Origin: Mortierella sp. BCC40632
Taxonomy: Eukaryota; Mortierellomycota; Mortierellomycetes; Mortierellales; Mortierellaceae
Length of the DNA: 64,000 nucleotides
Direction: 5' to 3'
NCBI GenBank assembly: GCA_011634665.1
Contig: WAEK01000014.1
Span: forward strand, 186,001-250,000
The notes below the pieces were generated by a model. It ran no database searches and was not told where the DNA came from. It saw nothing but the letters and a program-made list of their open reading frames with translations. Within the stretch, counting starts at the first letter, position 1, and each line of letters opens with the position of its first letter. This document shows, piece after piece, positions 1-12,131 of this stretch. The translations under genes and the position numbers were made by a program.

Positions 1-901
1 CCATCGGTTGTCTTTATAAGCTGCCCTTTTAGACCTGGCTGCACCTCTCTCGCCCCAACCTTGCTGTATGCGCCTTGTCCATGACAAAAAAAAAAAAAAA
101 AAGCGGTATCTATCGTCCCCTGCTCTTTCTCACCTTGACTCTTTGTATATTCGAGGCTCTTGAATGTCCGCTGCAGAGATGGCCTCAGAGATGGCATTGG
201 GAGCATCACCTGCAATCAAGCGGAGACGAGTCAGTCTTGTGTTCTCTGACCCAGCCTCCGTTCGCCGTCAGTTACTCCTTTATCCCCATGTAGTACTGCA
301 CTTTCTGCGTGTTTGTGCGTGCGTGCGTGTGTGCGTGTGTGTGCGCCGACTGTACCTGGATGCACCTCTTCTCCCGACTTGAGTGTGCTAATAGCCATGC
401 ATCTGCTCAACTTGGGTATGCACTCGAGCTTGTAACATTACATTTCTGCATACTCACCCAGAGCTACGCTTTGACGCCTTCCAAATCTCTTTGACTTGTC
501 TAGCCTTATCCTCTGCAACCAGCTTGACTTTGCTGTCCGCACTTTTTTTTTTTTTGACTACTCTCCGCTGCTTTTTTTTTTTTTTCTTTTCTTTTCTTTT
601 CTTTATTTTTTTTAATACTATTATTACTATTATTGTTTTGTAATATTGTATGTTCGATCCGGTCAACACCAACAGCATCTACGTCGATCTCACCCTTTTA
701 TTGTGTTCCGATCGATACTCCTTCGATTTTTCTCGGCAACGGCTGACTTCTCCCTGATCTTTTTTCAGCGTCATCCTTCCCGATCAAGAGCATTTTGCCC
801 AATAACTTTTTTTCTATCTTCTTGTCACTCAAGAAGAACATCTTGTCCTCTTCTTCCTCTCCTTCCTAACACACAACATCTACACAGACACAAACAACAA
901 C
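1..901. other. Upstream region of RasGEF gene, no gene seen
   Basis: No supportable gene. It holds a GT-rich microsatellite around 308-345 and two T-rich blocks around 541-615. A pyrimidine-rich stretch then runs into the CAACAACATG start context of the next gene, so the last few hundred bases are probably its promoter and 5' leader. Confidence 0.6.
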
Positions 902-3900
902 ATGCCTGGCTCAACCATGGGTAGCTGGCGCAGATATCTGGCAGGTTCGAAATCTCCCACTTCCACTTCTGTGGCAACAACCTCGCCTCCTTCAACTCTG
1001 AAGCCTCATCCTTTAACCCTTCCATCTTCACCACCCTTTCCCTCAACAACCTTGCAGCCCAGCTCCTCATTCCTCCCTACACCACTTTCCTCACCACCCA
1101 TCTCTTCCTCAAAGGCACCTTTTTCGTTCCCAACCTTGCCTGAAAACATTGTATCCTCATCAACATCCCCTGGGCCAGTAGTCGTACATACACAACTAGA
1201 TGCGCGTGTTGATCTGATCGAACCAGATCACGGCTGCACTAAAGAGAGAGTTCCCAGTAGCAACACTAGAAAGAGCAATAGCAATAGCAATAGCAATAGC
1301 AAAACCAAGGGTGATCTTAGTGGCAGTAGCAATCGCGTTAGTCGTATAGTCAGCAAAAAAAGCAACATCTGCACTGGCCCCCGCCCTCTCCCAGCATCAG
1401 CGTCTGTGTCCGAGTCAGTGCCAGTACTGTCCGCGACTGCATCTGCGGCGTCTGCGGCAGCAGCAACAGCAGCAACAGAAGGAACAGAAAGAACAGCGCC
1501 TGCAGGATCCAGAAGAAAGAAGCGACTCGTTCACCCCCTTCCTCCTCTCCCTCCATTCATCCTCTCCTCGCTGAGCACTATCGCTGCCACAAAACCCCCA
1601 GTCCGTCCATCGCGCTCCTCTACACGAGCCCGCTGGCGCTCCTTGACGCTCAATTCTGAATCCGCATCAGCATCTCATTCCCCCAGTTTGCATCTGTCCT
1701 CAAACGATCCATCCCTCAGCTCGTCCACATCTTTTTCATCGCTCCCACATCATCCTTCAAACTCCCCCTTCCACACCTGTCCCGTCATCCTTCCCTCAAC
1801 CTACGACTCTGTCCTCGACCCTCTCCATAGCACCGTCCACTCTGTTGCGCCCCCACGCCCACCCAGAGATTCTCACCCGTCAGGACCCGCCTCTGTCGCC
1901 TGGAGCGACCGTCCAAAGCGACTTCTTAGCCCGTCCCTCGCGAGAGGTCGTACTCACGGTGCCAAGCACCCAGTCGACCCTAGCCAATTTCCTGTAGATA
2001 GGAGACACTCATATTCGCACAGCACCAATATCCATAACGGTCATCCAGGGCAGTCAACCACAATGCAGCAAATTGAGTGTATGTCTGATTCACACCAACA
2101 GTCCGCCTTTCCTCACCACCAACGGTCTGATACCAGTCTGCCTGGGGTGAGCACCAGCACCTGGACGTCGGCAGCAACACCTGTGCCAGTACCGTCCTCG
2201 GCCCTTATGCCTCCTCTCCCACAACAGAAGCGGACATTGTCCTCAAAGAGGATGAGGCCTCCATTGGCCGAAATTTCGACCGCCAGCCTTACTTCGTCCA
2301 CTCTTGCTCTCTCGGGCAATACACAGGATCAATGCCATGCCAGTACGGCTTCTGTTTTCAACAGTCATGGCGCCGCATGTTACGATAGTCCTGACAATGA
2401 CAGTACGAGTAGCCTTGCTACCAACCAGCACGACCACAGAGGGAAGGGCGTGCAGCAGGCGCATGGTTCTTGTCTGCCACCTGCTGATGCTCGTCCTTTC
2501 CATTCGTCTTCGACAGCTGGACTGTCGACAATGGTCACACACACCACCACATCAACGACCGCCGCCAGTACGGCCTTGAGCATGGCATTGAGCACAGGCG
2601 AACCTGGACAGCAGGGTGAGGGACTGTTGTTACCGGCAGTTTCTACCCCAGTGCAGATAACGCACGAGCGCAGGATACCCAACAAGCGTACTGTCGCACG
2701 CGGCCAACTTTCTCGCGATGCGAGGGCGCTTCGAACCCGTCTCCGGAAGCTGTGGCAGGATCCAAGCCAGACGGAGCATTATCACCGAAAGTCAGATCCC
2801 AAGGTATGTATTCTATATTTTACAACCGCTTTTGTTCCTCTACTATTTCAGTCATGGTCGCTTTTCTGGACATCTCCTACTCTTCTGCGTTCTGTGTATT
2901 TGTGCATTGAGAGCACTTTTTCCCTTGCCATCAACCCCCCGTTTTGCCTACATGCCCCTGACTTTTTTTTTTTTTTTTTTCTTTCTTTTATTTTTTTCTT
3001 TTCTTTTCTCTCTCTCTCACACAATCTCCCTCTCTTTCTTTCCAACGTCTGCACCTTTCCACGGATGGGGTCGTTATGTATGCACGATAGAACAACTATA
3101 TATTACTAGAAGATGCCCTAATAGGGATGCTCCAAATAGTGCCTCCTATCATCCAGAACTCTCGTCCGCAGAACACTTGTCTACACTTGTCCAGCCCCAT
3201 CACCTTCCCTGAGCTCGATGCAGCCAGTCTGCCTAACAGCTCGAGAGCCAACAGTCCAGCAACCATCTCTCCTGCTCACCCATACCCAACGAGGCCCTCA
3301 CGTACACCATCTTCCGATCCAACTACAAAGTCAAGTAATGCATCCCCTCCTTCTACGCCCGTCCGCACTCGCGCCCGGACCACATCATCCAACTCTGCCT
3401 CAACCATCAGTGCCACTCGCTATCAAATTGCGACTAGTATCTTGCAGCCACAGGACCCCACTCTGACTGACGTTCACCAGTCTGCAGTACGTTCCTCAGG
3501 CAACCTTGCCATGCTGGGCGAGCCTGCGCTGAGCACCATCGCCCATGCCGCCGGTATCTCTATACCTGGTTTCGAAAACAAGGTTGACCCCACACTCGCA
3601 CGTTCAAACAAACCAAAACTTCAGGAAAGTAATCAGATTTTGATCTCCAAACTTCTTTCGCTCACCAATGCATTCACGGGAGCGATCAAGTCCCTGTGTG
3701 AGCAACAGAACGAAAAAGTACTTCGGTTTGATGACGACATGATCTTGGATCTTTTACTGCGATGGGAGCAGGAAGCTGGCCATGAGGATCAAGAGCAGCA
3801 ACCTGTGCCAGAGAGTTCGAGCATGGTCTCTCTAGTGACACTGGGTGCGACCAATGCCTTGGAGCGATACCAGATCACGGTGGGTAGAGTGTGGGAAGAA

Positions 3901-6900
3901 GCCGATGTAATTCTCTCTATCATTCGCAAGATACGCGACCTTGTAGAGTTTGGTCGTGTCCAACATGATTTCGCTGACTCGGACTCGGAAGAGGATGCCA
4001 TTGTTCATGATGAAGAGGCCAAAAAGGTAAAATAGAGTTGAACGTCTTTGTGTCTCTTGGTTGGTATTGGGCAAAGCTAACTGAAACATGTGTGCGAATT
4101 TGAATATTTGTTTTTTTAGAGCCTGTACTCCACATTATTGTTCCACGCCAACGGAATGGTCACTGTTCTTGGAGAGTTCTTGGAGAGCGTCTCCAATATC
4201 CAGAGGCTTGTTGGCTCTATCAAGTCTCAAGCAAATGAGATTAAAACCAAGAGTCTACCTCAGTCACCATTACCAAATGAGCAACTCATGCCCGAACCTA
4301 TACCCGAGTCTACTCCTTCAGTGGGTAGCTTCTTAATTGACGAACCACGACCCGTAAAGCATCTTGACCCGGCCATGATCCGGAAATTAAAACGAAAGAC
4401 ACCCTTCAAGGCCATGGCGGAAAAGGTCCGACGTTCATTTTCCGACTTTGCCAAGAAATCAACCCACTCTCTTCTCACCATCTTTCCACCCCTGGGTGAC
4501 GGCACGAACGAAGGGTTCAATTGGGATTCATATTCGGATGGAGAGTATTGCGATTCCGAGGAGTGGCCAACGACAGATATTGCCGCCTCACACATTGGTT
4601 TTGAAGAGAGTTTTGTCCGCAGTGCCTTGTCGGCACCCATTAGTCCTAGTGTGGCCTCAGAAAAGCGTAAGAGTGGACACCATCGGCGCCTTAGTTCCAA
4701 GGATTCCTCCAACCCCCCTGATCAATATTGGCCGGGATCAACCAAACTAGGTCATCTAGATGAAAATCTAGGCCCAGTCAGACCAGCACCGCCACCTCAC
4801 CCGCTTTCTTCACTCAGTTACGACATGACGCGAGAAATGCTTCAGGACCAACTTGTTGATCCTCGTCTGGGCACTCTTCTGCCAGGATCAACCACAAACG
4901 CAAGGCAGTCAGTCGAGTCGCGTCGAGAATCTGCTCAGCTGGGATTGGAGATGCATGATACAAAAAGGCGGGACAGTGTTCAGGTTAGTTGACATGTTTT
5001 TTTTTTTAAATGAAGCGCAGGAATACTGGTGTGCATGATGCTAATTCTCACTCTTGAAACGGATTCGTCCTTTTTCCTTCTTTTCGGCACGATAGACACA
5101 GGCTTTCACGACAGCAAGTAGCTCATCTTCCCTTCAAACCCCCTCCCGATCCTTCTCCACAGGGTCATCTGGTTCAGACTCAACCTCACCCTATCGCAAC
5201 AATTACAAGGCTCGCCCGCCCAAACCCCCGACAGCCCTTCCGCCATTGCCCCCTTCTCCCACCTATTCCTTCTTTATGGCCGAGGAATTAATGCAAGAGA
5301 CCACTCACCTTCAACGAAAGGCTGCAAACCGGACCAGCCTCTACCTAGCGACACGAAATTTTTCGCCTCAACAGAATTCGCCCTTGGTTCTGGATTCACC
5401 CTTTACACGTCAGACGAGCATTCGTATGGGTAATGATCGAAACCGGTATTCCATCCGGATGCCCTCAGATGAAGTTACACGCGAGTCCTCAGCACCCTAT
5501 ACTGTTCGTAATTTCCCAGCCTCGTTTTGGCGCCGACGAAGTATGAATGACAATGTAGAGAGGAGCTGGAATCTGATGCGTAAACGTGGATCTTTGGCCT
5601 CGGCCATCTCAGGCGGACCCTCGAACCCTTCGACAACGATCTCGACTCCACTCTCGGCAGAGTTTGACAGGCATTCGAAGACCTCCGTAACATCAAGTTC
5701 GTTTGATTTTACAGTGCCACTCTTTCCTCTTGGGAGCCCTGTTCAAGAACATCGTCGAAAAAGTGTAGAGAGGTATCGGTCAGCGCGATCGTCCTCATCC
5801 TTGGAGGTGATAAACGAAGTCAGAAGGCATTCGTGTCCATTGTCGTTGAGTGCTGAGATGGCCTTAGATGAGGCTCTGAGCAGACGACAGAGTCTTTCTT
5901 CTCAGTCGTCCCATCCACATTCGAACAGTTCTCGGGACTCGGCCGAGACGAGTCAACAATATAACTTTATGAAATCGAGTCAGATGCCGCCAGTGGATCT
6001 ACCTTCGACAGTAGAATCCTCTGAGACACCGGATTCTCCGCCTCGACCACGTTTGCCTCCAAAGGCTCATTCCCATAGCCATGACCAACGCCAGAACACA
6101 CTTGGCATGGAGAATGGTGTACATATGCAAGAGGGGGGCCATCAGAATTTGGTCCCAACCGAGAGTGGTCAAGTCCAACACGCTTCTTCTACACAACGAC
6201 CAGTCTCAGCTTCACGCTTTGGGGATATGAAGCGGGCGTAAGTACCCGTATATATTATTTTCCTTTTCTTTTTCCCTTTCCTTTTTCTATTGCATACTCA
6301 TCAGATATGAATTTTTTTTTCTTAGATGGGAGATCCTGAACTTGGATGTCAAGCGCGTGAACCAGTACTCTCATCTTCGGGCTTATGCAAGAGCATACAG
6401 TAGGTCAAATGACAATCCCTTCCCGTTTTCTTTATTCTTTGGATACGATGGTAACTCGGGCTAATTTTTTTTCTGACTTTTTTTTTTTTTTTTTTACTAT
6501 TCTCCCTACAAATCTAAAGCTCAACAGAATAACCACTGGGCATTGAGTCATCCAAATGCGCTTCAGAGCTCGACCTCCCCCCGGATCCTTCATATCTGTG
6601 AGAGTGGAGTGGATGTCCTTGTGATGGAGATGTTTGAGGATCATCTTCAAGTTGTTGCTGGACAATTGGACAAATTGATTGAACGACTTGCGGATGAAAA
6701 TGCTCAAGGTAGGATCCTGAGGTGTGAAAGGCAATGTAATTCCCCCTTCCCCCTCCTTTTTTTTTAGGGGTACGCAAAGAAATCTGGCAACTAAAAGGAA
6801 GAGCACTGCTTTTTTTTTTTTTTTTTTCCTGAAACATGTAGACGGAGAGTATGTGAGCTGCTTCCTGCTTTCACATTCGTTCTTTATTGATTCCGAGGAT

Positions 6901-7056
6901 CTACTAGACCGCCTGATTGCTCGGTTCCATATTCAACCTCGACAAGGAGAGATTCTCTATTTCCAAAAGTGGCAAACGGTGATTCAGTGCAAGTAAGTAG
7001 ACTTGAGCCCCCCCTCCCCTGCTTTGCTAGGAGAGAATGACGAAAAGGAGCTTTTT

Positions 7057-7087
<31 letters not shown>

Positions 7088-9636
7088 AAAAAGGGGGGAG
7101 GGAGGGAGAAGGAATGAAAGAAAATGATTGTATCTCTGACTATTGATTTTAATTTTGATAACGAAACACAGGGTTCTCTGCGTCCTTCATCGTTGGGTAC
7201 AGTTGCAATACGAAGATTTCGAATTGAACCCAAATATGCTAAAGACTCTCAGAAAATTTCTCGAGGTTGATGTTCGTCGATGTGGGTTTGCCAACGAAGC
7301 CGAATATATTATGGAGAACATTTCCATTAAGGTAATGATAACCCCTGTTTTCTTTTTCTATATTTATATGCTACGCCTTCTACTTTCCCCCTTCCCCCAC
7401 ACACACAGACACACCCAGGACTAAAATAACCATAAAAAAAAAAAAAAAAAAAAACAACCAACCAACCAACCAACCAACCCCTATTTTGACTAATATAGAG
7501 CCGGGCTCCCCTCAAGAATTGCAGTGTCATCATGGAGCAAGGACGTTTCTGTTTGCAAAGGACTCGGACTCGAAAAATGAGCCTATCTCAAGCCCAAAAC
7601 CTAGGCCAACTTCATTCCCCCACTTCCCCTCAATACACTCTCTCAGAAGCCCTTCAATCGATCCCCACCACACCCGAAGACCACACCGACTATATAGTCG
7701 AGTACGGTCCCACGCCCGAGTTGTCAATTTCATCCCCAATTCTGAAATTGGAGAGCGATGACCTAGCCAAGTACCTGACATTGGCGGATATGAAGGCATT
7801 CCGGACAATTACCATCTTTGAGTTGATGAGTGGATGGTGGAAACGGAGACAGGTCATTGAGAGCAAAAAAATGGAACAGGCAGCCAAGGGGATGGGCACA
7901 CGAGCGGGCCATGCAGGCTCTAGTGGCGGTCCAGGGCTCTCTGGACTGAGCTCCTTTGATGTCGACAGCATCGAGGATGGAGCGATCGAGGCCTTTACGC
8001 GTCGAGCCAATATGGTAAGTGTAGTTTTTTTGTACTAAAAAAAGAGGACTGTTTGGTGGATCTATTGAAGTGAGAGTAAGGAAGAGTCATATGTTTAATG
8101 CAAAGTAATATACATTTTTGTCGATAATAGCTTAGCTACTGGGTTGCGCACGAAATTGTTAGTACTGCAGGTGCCAAGATCAGGAAGCAGCTGTTGAAAA
8201 AGTTTATCGAAGTCGCCAAGGTAAGAAAAAAAAATGAGAGAGAGAGGGAGAAAGAGAGAGAGAGAGAGACAGAGAGAGACAGAGGAAGAGAATGGCCTCG
8301 ACATATGCCTTTGTCCATGCTTACGCTTTACTCGCCCTATTGAGCGGTGACTAATTTTGGTGTCGCCTCCCTTTGTGCGCTCTGGGCCCTGATGTTTCTT
8401 TTACTCAATAGATCTGTCGGTCTCTGAATAATTTGCACACGACCATGTTTATTGTTTCTGCATTGAGTTCTGTTCCAGTTCGACGCCTGAGTGCTACTTG
8501 GAAGGTATGTTGCTGTAGGACAGAGACATAGGAATCATTGACAAAACCTGCATTTCCATGAGTCTCCCTCCTTCCCTCCCCTCCCCAAAAAATTAGGAGA
8601 GAGATGGACCATCATACTGACTCGACACTATCTCATCTTGGGAATCACAATAGCTACTTTCGTCCAGGGACATGGATACTCTCAAAGAGTTGGAAAAGTT
8701 GCTCGATATTTCCAACAACATGCGATATTACAGACAGGCCATTGCTGAGGCTGAAGCACCTACCATCCCATTTTTGCGTAAGTTGATGGCCCTTCTCTCT
8801 CTTTCTCTCTTTCTCTTCTTATTTACGACCACTTGTTGGTAAAGAGGCAACAAAAGTGATTAAACATCTCTGATTTTACATCGGTTATAGCAATTCTGCT
8901 CAAAGACATTACTTTTATCCTCGATGGTAACCAAACGATGATCTCGTCAAGAGCCAACAGCACGCCCGCCTTAAAGCAAGAGTCCAATGGAGAATCCACG
9001 ACAGGAGCTCAAGCCGCTGCTACTTCTCCAGTGACTGAAGTCAACTCAACCTCATCCAAGAGTGAGGAAGAGAACAAAAAGGGTTCAAAGTCCGCCGAAG
9101 CCATGTTGATCAACTTTGACAAGTTCCGACGGTTGACACAATATGTGGAAAATGCTGTCGATATGGCAAAGTCAGTTGACTATTGGTTTGAACATAAGCT
9201 CCTGCGCCAAGCACGCGTTTTCCGTCCCTTGTCTCCATCTATGAGCAATGAGCTCTTTGGAAACGATAGTGAGTCAGCTCATGGTCATGGGTCAAGTCCA
9301 CGCCATTCTCAGCATCAACAGACCTCACAGGGAGGTCTTGGAAATGGATCGCCTGCTGATGGTGTCCGTGGAGAGTTGGACCACATTTCTGAAATCGTAG
9401 AACGACGACTGGTCAAGGCCTCTGGGCTCTATGGACCCCACCAGCGATTGGTCGAGGTTGTGTTTTCGACCAAGCCTAAGGGTTCTCAGGGCGGAGGGCT
9501 CTGGAATGGTGGAGGGTCCAGTGTGTCTGGTGGATCAATCCATGGGTCGGGATCTGCAGAGACGGTGATCCGGACTGTTCAGGGCGAAGAGGAGTACTTG
9601 ATGGGACTGAGTCTACTCTGCGAACCAGGGCGGTAG
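902..9636 (+). CDS. Large Ras guanine-nucleotide exchange factor (RasGEF), 13 exons
   Basis: It should catalyse GDP/GTP exchange on a Ras-type GTPase at membranes (Cdc25/Sos family). Exons: 902-2803, 3157-4026, 4120-4983, 5096-6237, 6326-6399, 6520-6708, 6842-6992, 7172-7331, 7499-8014, 8131-8220, 8412-8504, 8654-8777, 8891-9636. These join in frame to about 2,306 aa. Residues 1 to ~1,590 are Ser/Pro/Thr-rich, low-complexity and presumably disordered. A RasGEF N-terminal domain follows (~1,640-1,780, with YVSCFLLSHSFFIDSEDLL). The catalytic domain (~1,870-2,180) has LAKYLTLADMKAFR, ISNNMRYYRQAI and PILLKDITFILDGNQT, the classical end of the helical-hairpin region. A low-complexity insert and a Ser/Gly-rich tail follow. 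The start has a good CAACAACATG context. The exon 2 acceptor could also be at 3172. The exon 12 acceptor is fixed by in-frame stops just upstream. No SH3 or PH domain was recognised. The catalytic assignment is firm; the upstream regulator is unknown. Confidence 0.9.
7056..7087 (+). repeat. (GTT)n microsatellite in RasGEF intron
   Basis: About ten GTT triplets in the intron after exon 7 of the RasGEF gene. The next intron holds A20 followed by (CAAC)n at ~7435-7479. Confidence 0.9.
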
Positions 9637-9971
9637 GACCTCTTTGCTTCTCCTGCTTGCTGGTTGAAACCGAGGGATAAATAAAGGCGGACTCGACAAA
9701 CCTATTTTAGACTTCTCTTTTTATTTTATTTTATTTTTTCACACGGAGTCAGTTTGAGGGTGAGAAAAAATACAATAAGAGATAACGGGATGCTGGAATC
9801 TAGAAATCAGAGAGGGTTGGGGAAGAGGAGGAGAAGGAAGGACTCTTTCCTGATGCGATGCAATGCCAGCTTGTTCTTTTCTTTCTCTCTCTTTCTTTCT
9901 CTCTCTCTCTCTCTTCCCCCTGGCATCTCCAGGATGGTCCTGCCTCAATCTCGAGCAAGAGGGAGCTTTCT
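9637..9971. other. Convergent intergenic region
   Basis: Short region between two convergent 3' ends. It contains AATAAA-like sequence near 9678 and a CT-rich microsatellite at ~9890-9915. No gene seen. Confidence 0.6.
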
Positions 9972-10529
9972 TCACATCAAAGTGGTGCTCTTGCCTTCGA
10001 AGCCTTGTGCCTGACTTGCAAGACGGGTGAGGGCATCACCATCAACACGCATTGTCTGCCACTCTTCCATCACGACTGCTCCCATGCTCTTGTAGAACTG
10101 GATGCTGGGCTCGTTCCACTTGAGGACAGCCCACTCGAGGCGACCACCGTTCATTGCAACAACTTCGCGTGCAAGCTCGTTCAAGAGTCGCTTGCCAATC
10201 TTTTGACCTCTAGCTGAGGGTTTGACAAAGAGATCCTCGAGATAGATGCCACCACGACCGCGCCAAGTTGAGTAGTTGGTAAAGTAAAGTGCAAGACCGA
10301 CGGGCTTTGGGTCTGATGGGATAAAAGCGAGAAGACAGGAGGCAACGTTCTGAGAGGTTGGGTGTGGGGGAGAGAAGCGGAGCGTGTTGAGCAACATCTC
10401 TTCAGTCGCCTCAACAGTGGATGCGGGCTCACGCTCATACTCGGCCAGATCGTGGATGAGCGCGAGGATCGAGCCTACATCGGAGGGTGTGGCAGCGCGG
10501 ATTGTGACTTGGGCCGAGGCAGAAGACAT
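9972..10529 (-). CDS. GNAT-family N-acetyltransferase, diamine/thialysine acetyltransferase-like
   Basis: This 185-aa single-exon enzyme should transfer acetyl from acetyl-CoA to a small amine. The closest pattern I recognise is spermidine/spermine (SSAT) or thialysine acetyltransferase. Visible features: an N-terminal IRAATPSDVGSILALIHDLAEYE block, the acetyl-CoA-binding signature LFVKPSARGQKIGKRLL (Arg-Gly-Gln-x-x-Gly), and the C-terminal WAVLKWNEPSIQFYKSMGA typical of SSAT-type proteins. Length matches the family (about 170-185 aa). I chose the ATG at 10529. The reading frame stays open upstream to 10697, but that part is hydrophobic/Ser-Pro-rich and looks like leader. It converges with the RasGEF gene. 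Substrate specificity cannot be read from the sequence. Confidence 0.85.
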   Translation of the reverse strand: MSSASAQVTIRAATPSDVGSILALIHDLAEYEREPASTVEATEEMLLNTLRFSPPHPTSQNVASCLLAFIPSDPKPVGLALYFTNYSTWRGRGGIYLEDLFVKPSARGQKIGKRLLNELAREVVAMNGGRLEWAVLKWNEPSIQFYKSMGAVVMEEWQTMRVDGDALTRLASQAQGFEGKSTTLM

Positions 10530-12131
10530 GGTGTATGTGTGGGGTGAGAGAGGAGGAGGGGAGGGGAAAGAGGTATCAGAGGGAGGAGAAGCGGAAGAGC
10601 AATAAAAAGAGAAAAGGAAAGAGAACAGCGGGCCTTTTATAGCAACGATGACAATAATGACCAAGGAATAGAGTTGTTCTCTCGCTCTTACCCTCAATGC
10701 CCTTTGTCCTTTGTGTGACTCGATGACTCGATGCGACTCGGAACCCGGTCCTTGGACCTGAACCTTGATCCTGCGCTTCTCTTCTCAACTTTGCTCCATT
10801 GCGCCAAACTAGCGCTCTACGCAAGGATCGCGAATTGTCAGTGAAGGGTATCCCCTCTCTTCCTCTCTGCTAGAACCTTCCAGAGGCACAAGTGCGAACA
10901 ACGTCTTGTGGGGCATTTGAGAGAGCTCGAGAGCATAGACGACACGTGGTTCCTGGCTTGGGAGAGTCTACCTTTGCCTTGCGTGTGTGATGTCCCTCGT
11001 TCTCTCTCTCCCCGTCTATCATTAAAACTGTTGGAACTCCGTTTATGCCAGTCAACTTCACCCCTGAGCCTCTGTTGTCTGTTGTCTGTTGTCTGTTGTT
11101 TGTTGCAAGCAGCAAATTAAGATGAAAATACCGTCGGCTTGACAGAGGGGGCGGACGAAATAATAGCTGCGGTGGAATGGGGATCACCACCGCCACCACC
11201 GAAAAAAAGAAAAAAAAAAAAAGATTCTAGGCCACGCAAGAGCCGCCTTGTTCATGCCGGAAAAGAGTCGACCATGTCTAGCGACAGACGAGCCTGCCGC
11301 TGAGAGCATCACAGTGATGAACGAGATTGAAAAGAAAGGGTCAGCCAGGAGGAGGGAAGACTCCTCGGAGAGAGCAGCAAGGGTCGCTCTTTCACTGGAC
11401 TCATTGACGAGACCTTTGCATGCATGTAAATACATGCGTGCGTGCCATTTTGGCACCAACCTAGGTGAGAGGGACAAAACTGTCAGGAACAGACAACAGA
11501 CAGTACCATGCGTGATAGAATGTGGATTTGCAGAGGTTTGCTTCTATCTGCTCTCTCCCTCTCTTCCTTCTTTCTTTTTTCTGAGAGAAGTGGTGCTCTC
11601 ATCGAAGGAGAGTGAGGCCAGACCAAGCAGGGCAAGGGCGAAACACTGCTTCGCCCCTATTCGAGTGTCTACCGCTGATTCGGCAGTGCTTGCACGGATG
11701 CAGTCTCTTTCTCTGCCTGTCTCTCTCTCTCTTTCATTCTCTACGATTTGTCACCCTGTCACTCTGTCGCTCCGCCTGTCACTCAATCTCTCGCTCCTTT
11801 ATCATGACCCATCAATCATCTTTTCCTCATCTTTTCATCTCCATCTTCATTCGATCCATTCACATCAACTCCTCATCCTAATCCCCCTCCCCCCTTCCTT
11901 TCTCTCCTACCCACTTTCTCTCCCTCAAGCTCTTCCCCCGCAGTCGTTGCCCCCAGCCAGCCAGCCAGCCCCGTCGCCTCCCTTTCTGTTTAGCCTCCTT
12001 GTCAGCCTTGTGCTGCCCAACCAACCCCTTCGCCGTGCTCTCAACAGAGTCGTCACTGTCTCTCTTCCTCTCCTTTGCTCCGTTGATCCAACGTTGCATC
12101 CCTGTTCTCCTCACTCACCTTTCCTCGTGGA
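10530..12131. other. Divergent promoter region between acetyltransferase and F-box gene
   Basis: About 1.6 kb with no convincing gene. It holds a short tandem repeat of TGTTGTC at ~11071-11105 and an A-run near 11206-11222. From ~11720 a long pyrimidine-rich leader (CTCTCT and TCCATT motifs) ends at the F-box start codon. Open frames here are low-complexity by-products of the CT-rich strand. Confidence 0.55.

Noticed and set aside
2804..3109. Continuation of RasGEF exon 1 as poly-Phe sequence
   Set aside because: Follows a GTATGT donor and is T-rich intron; the next exon resumes in phase.
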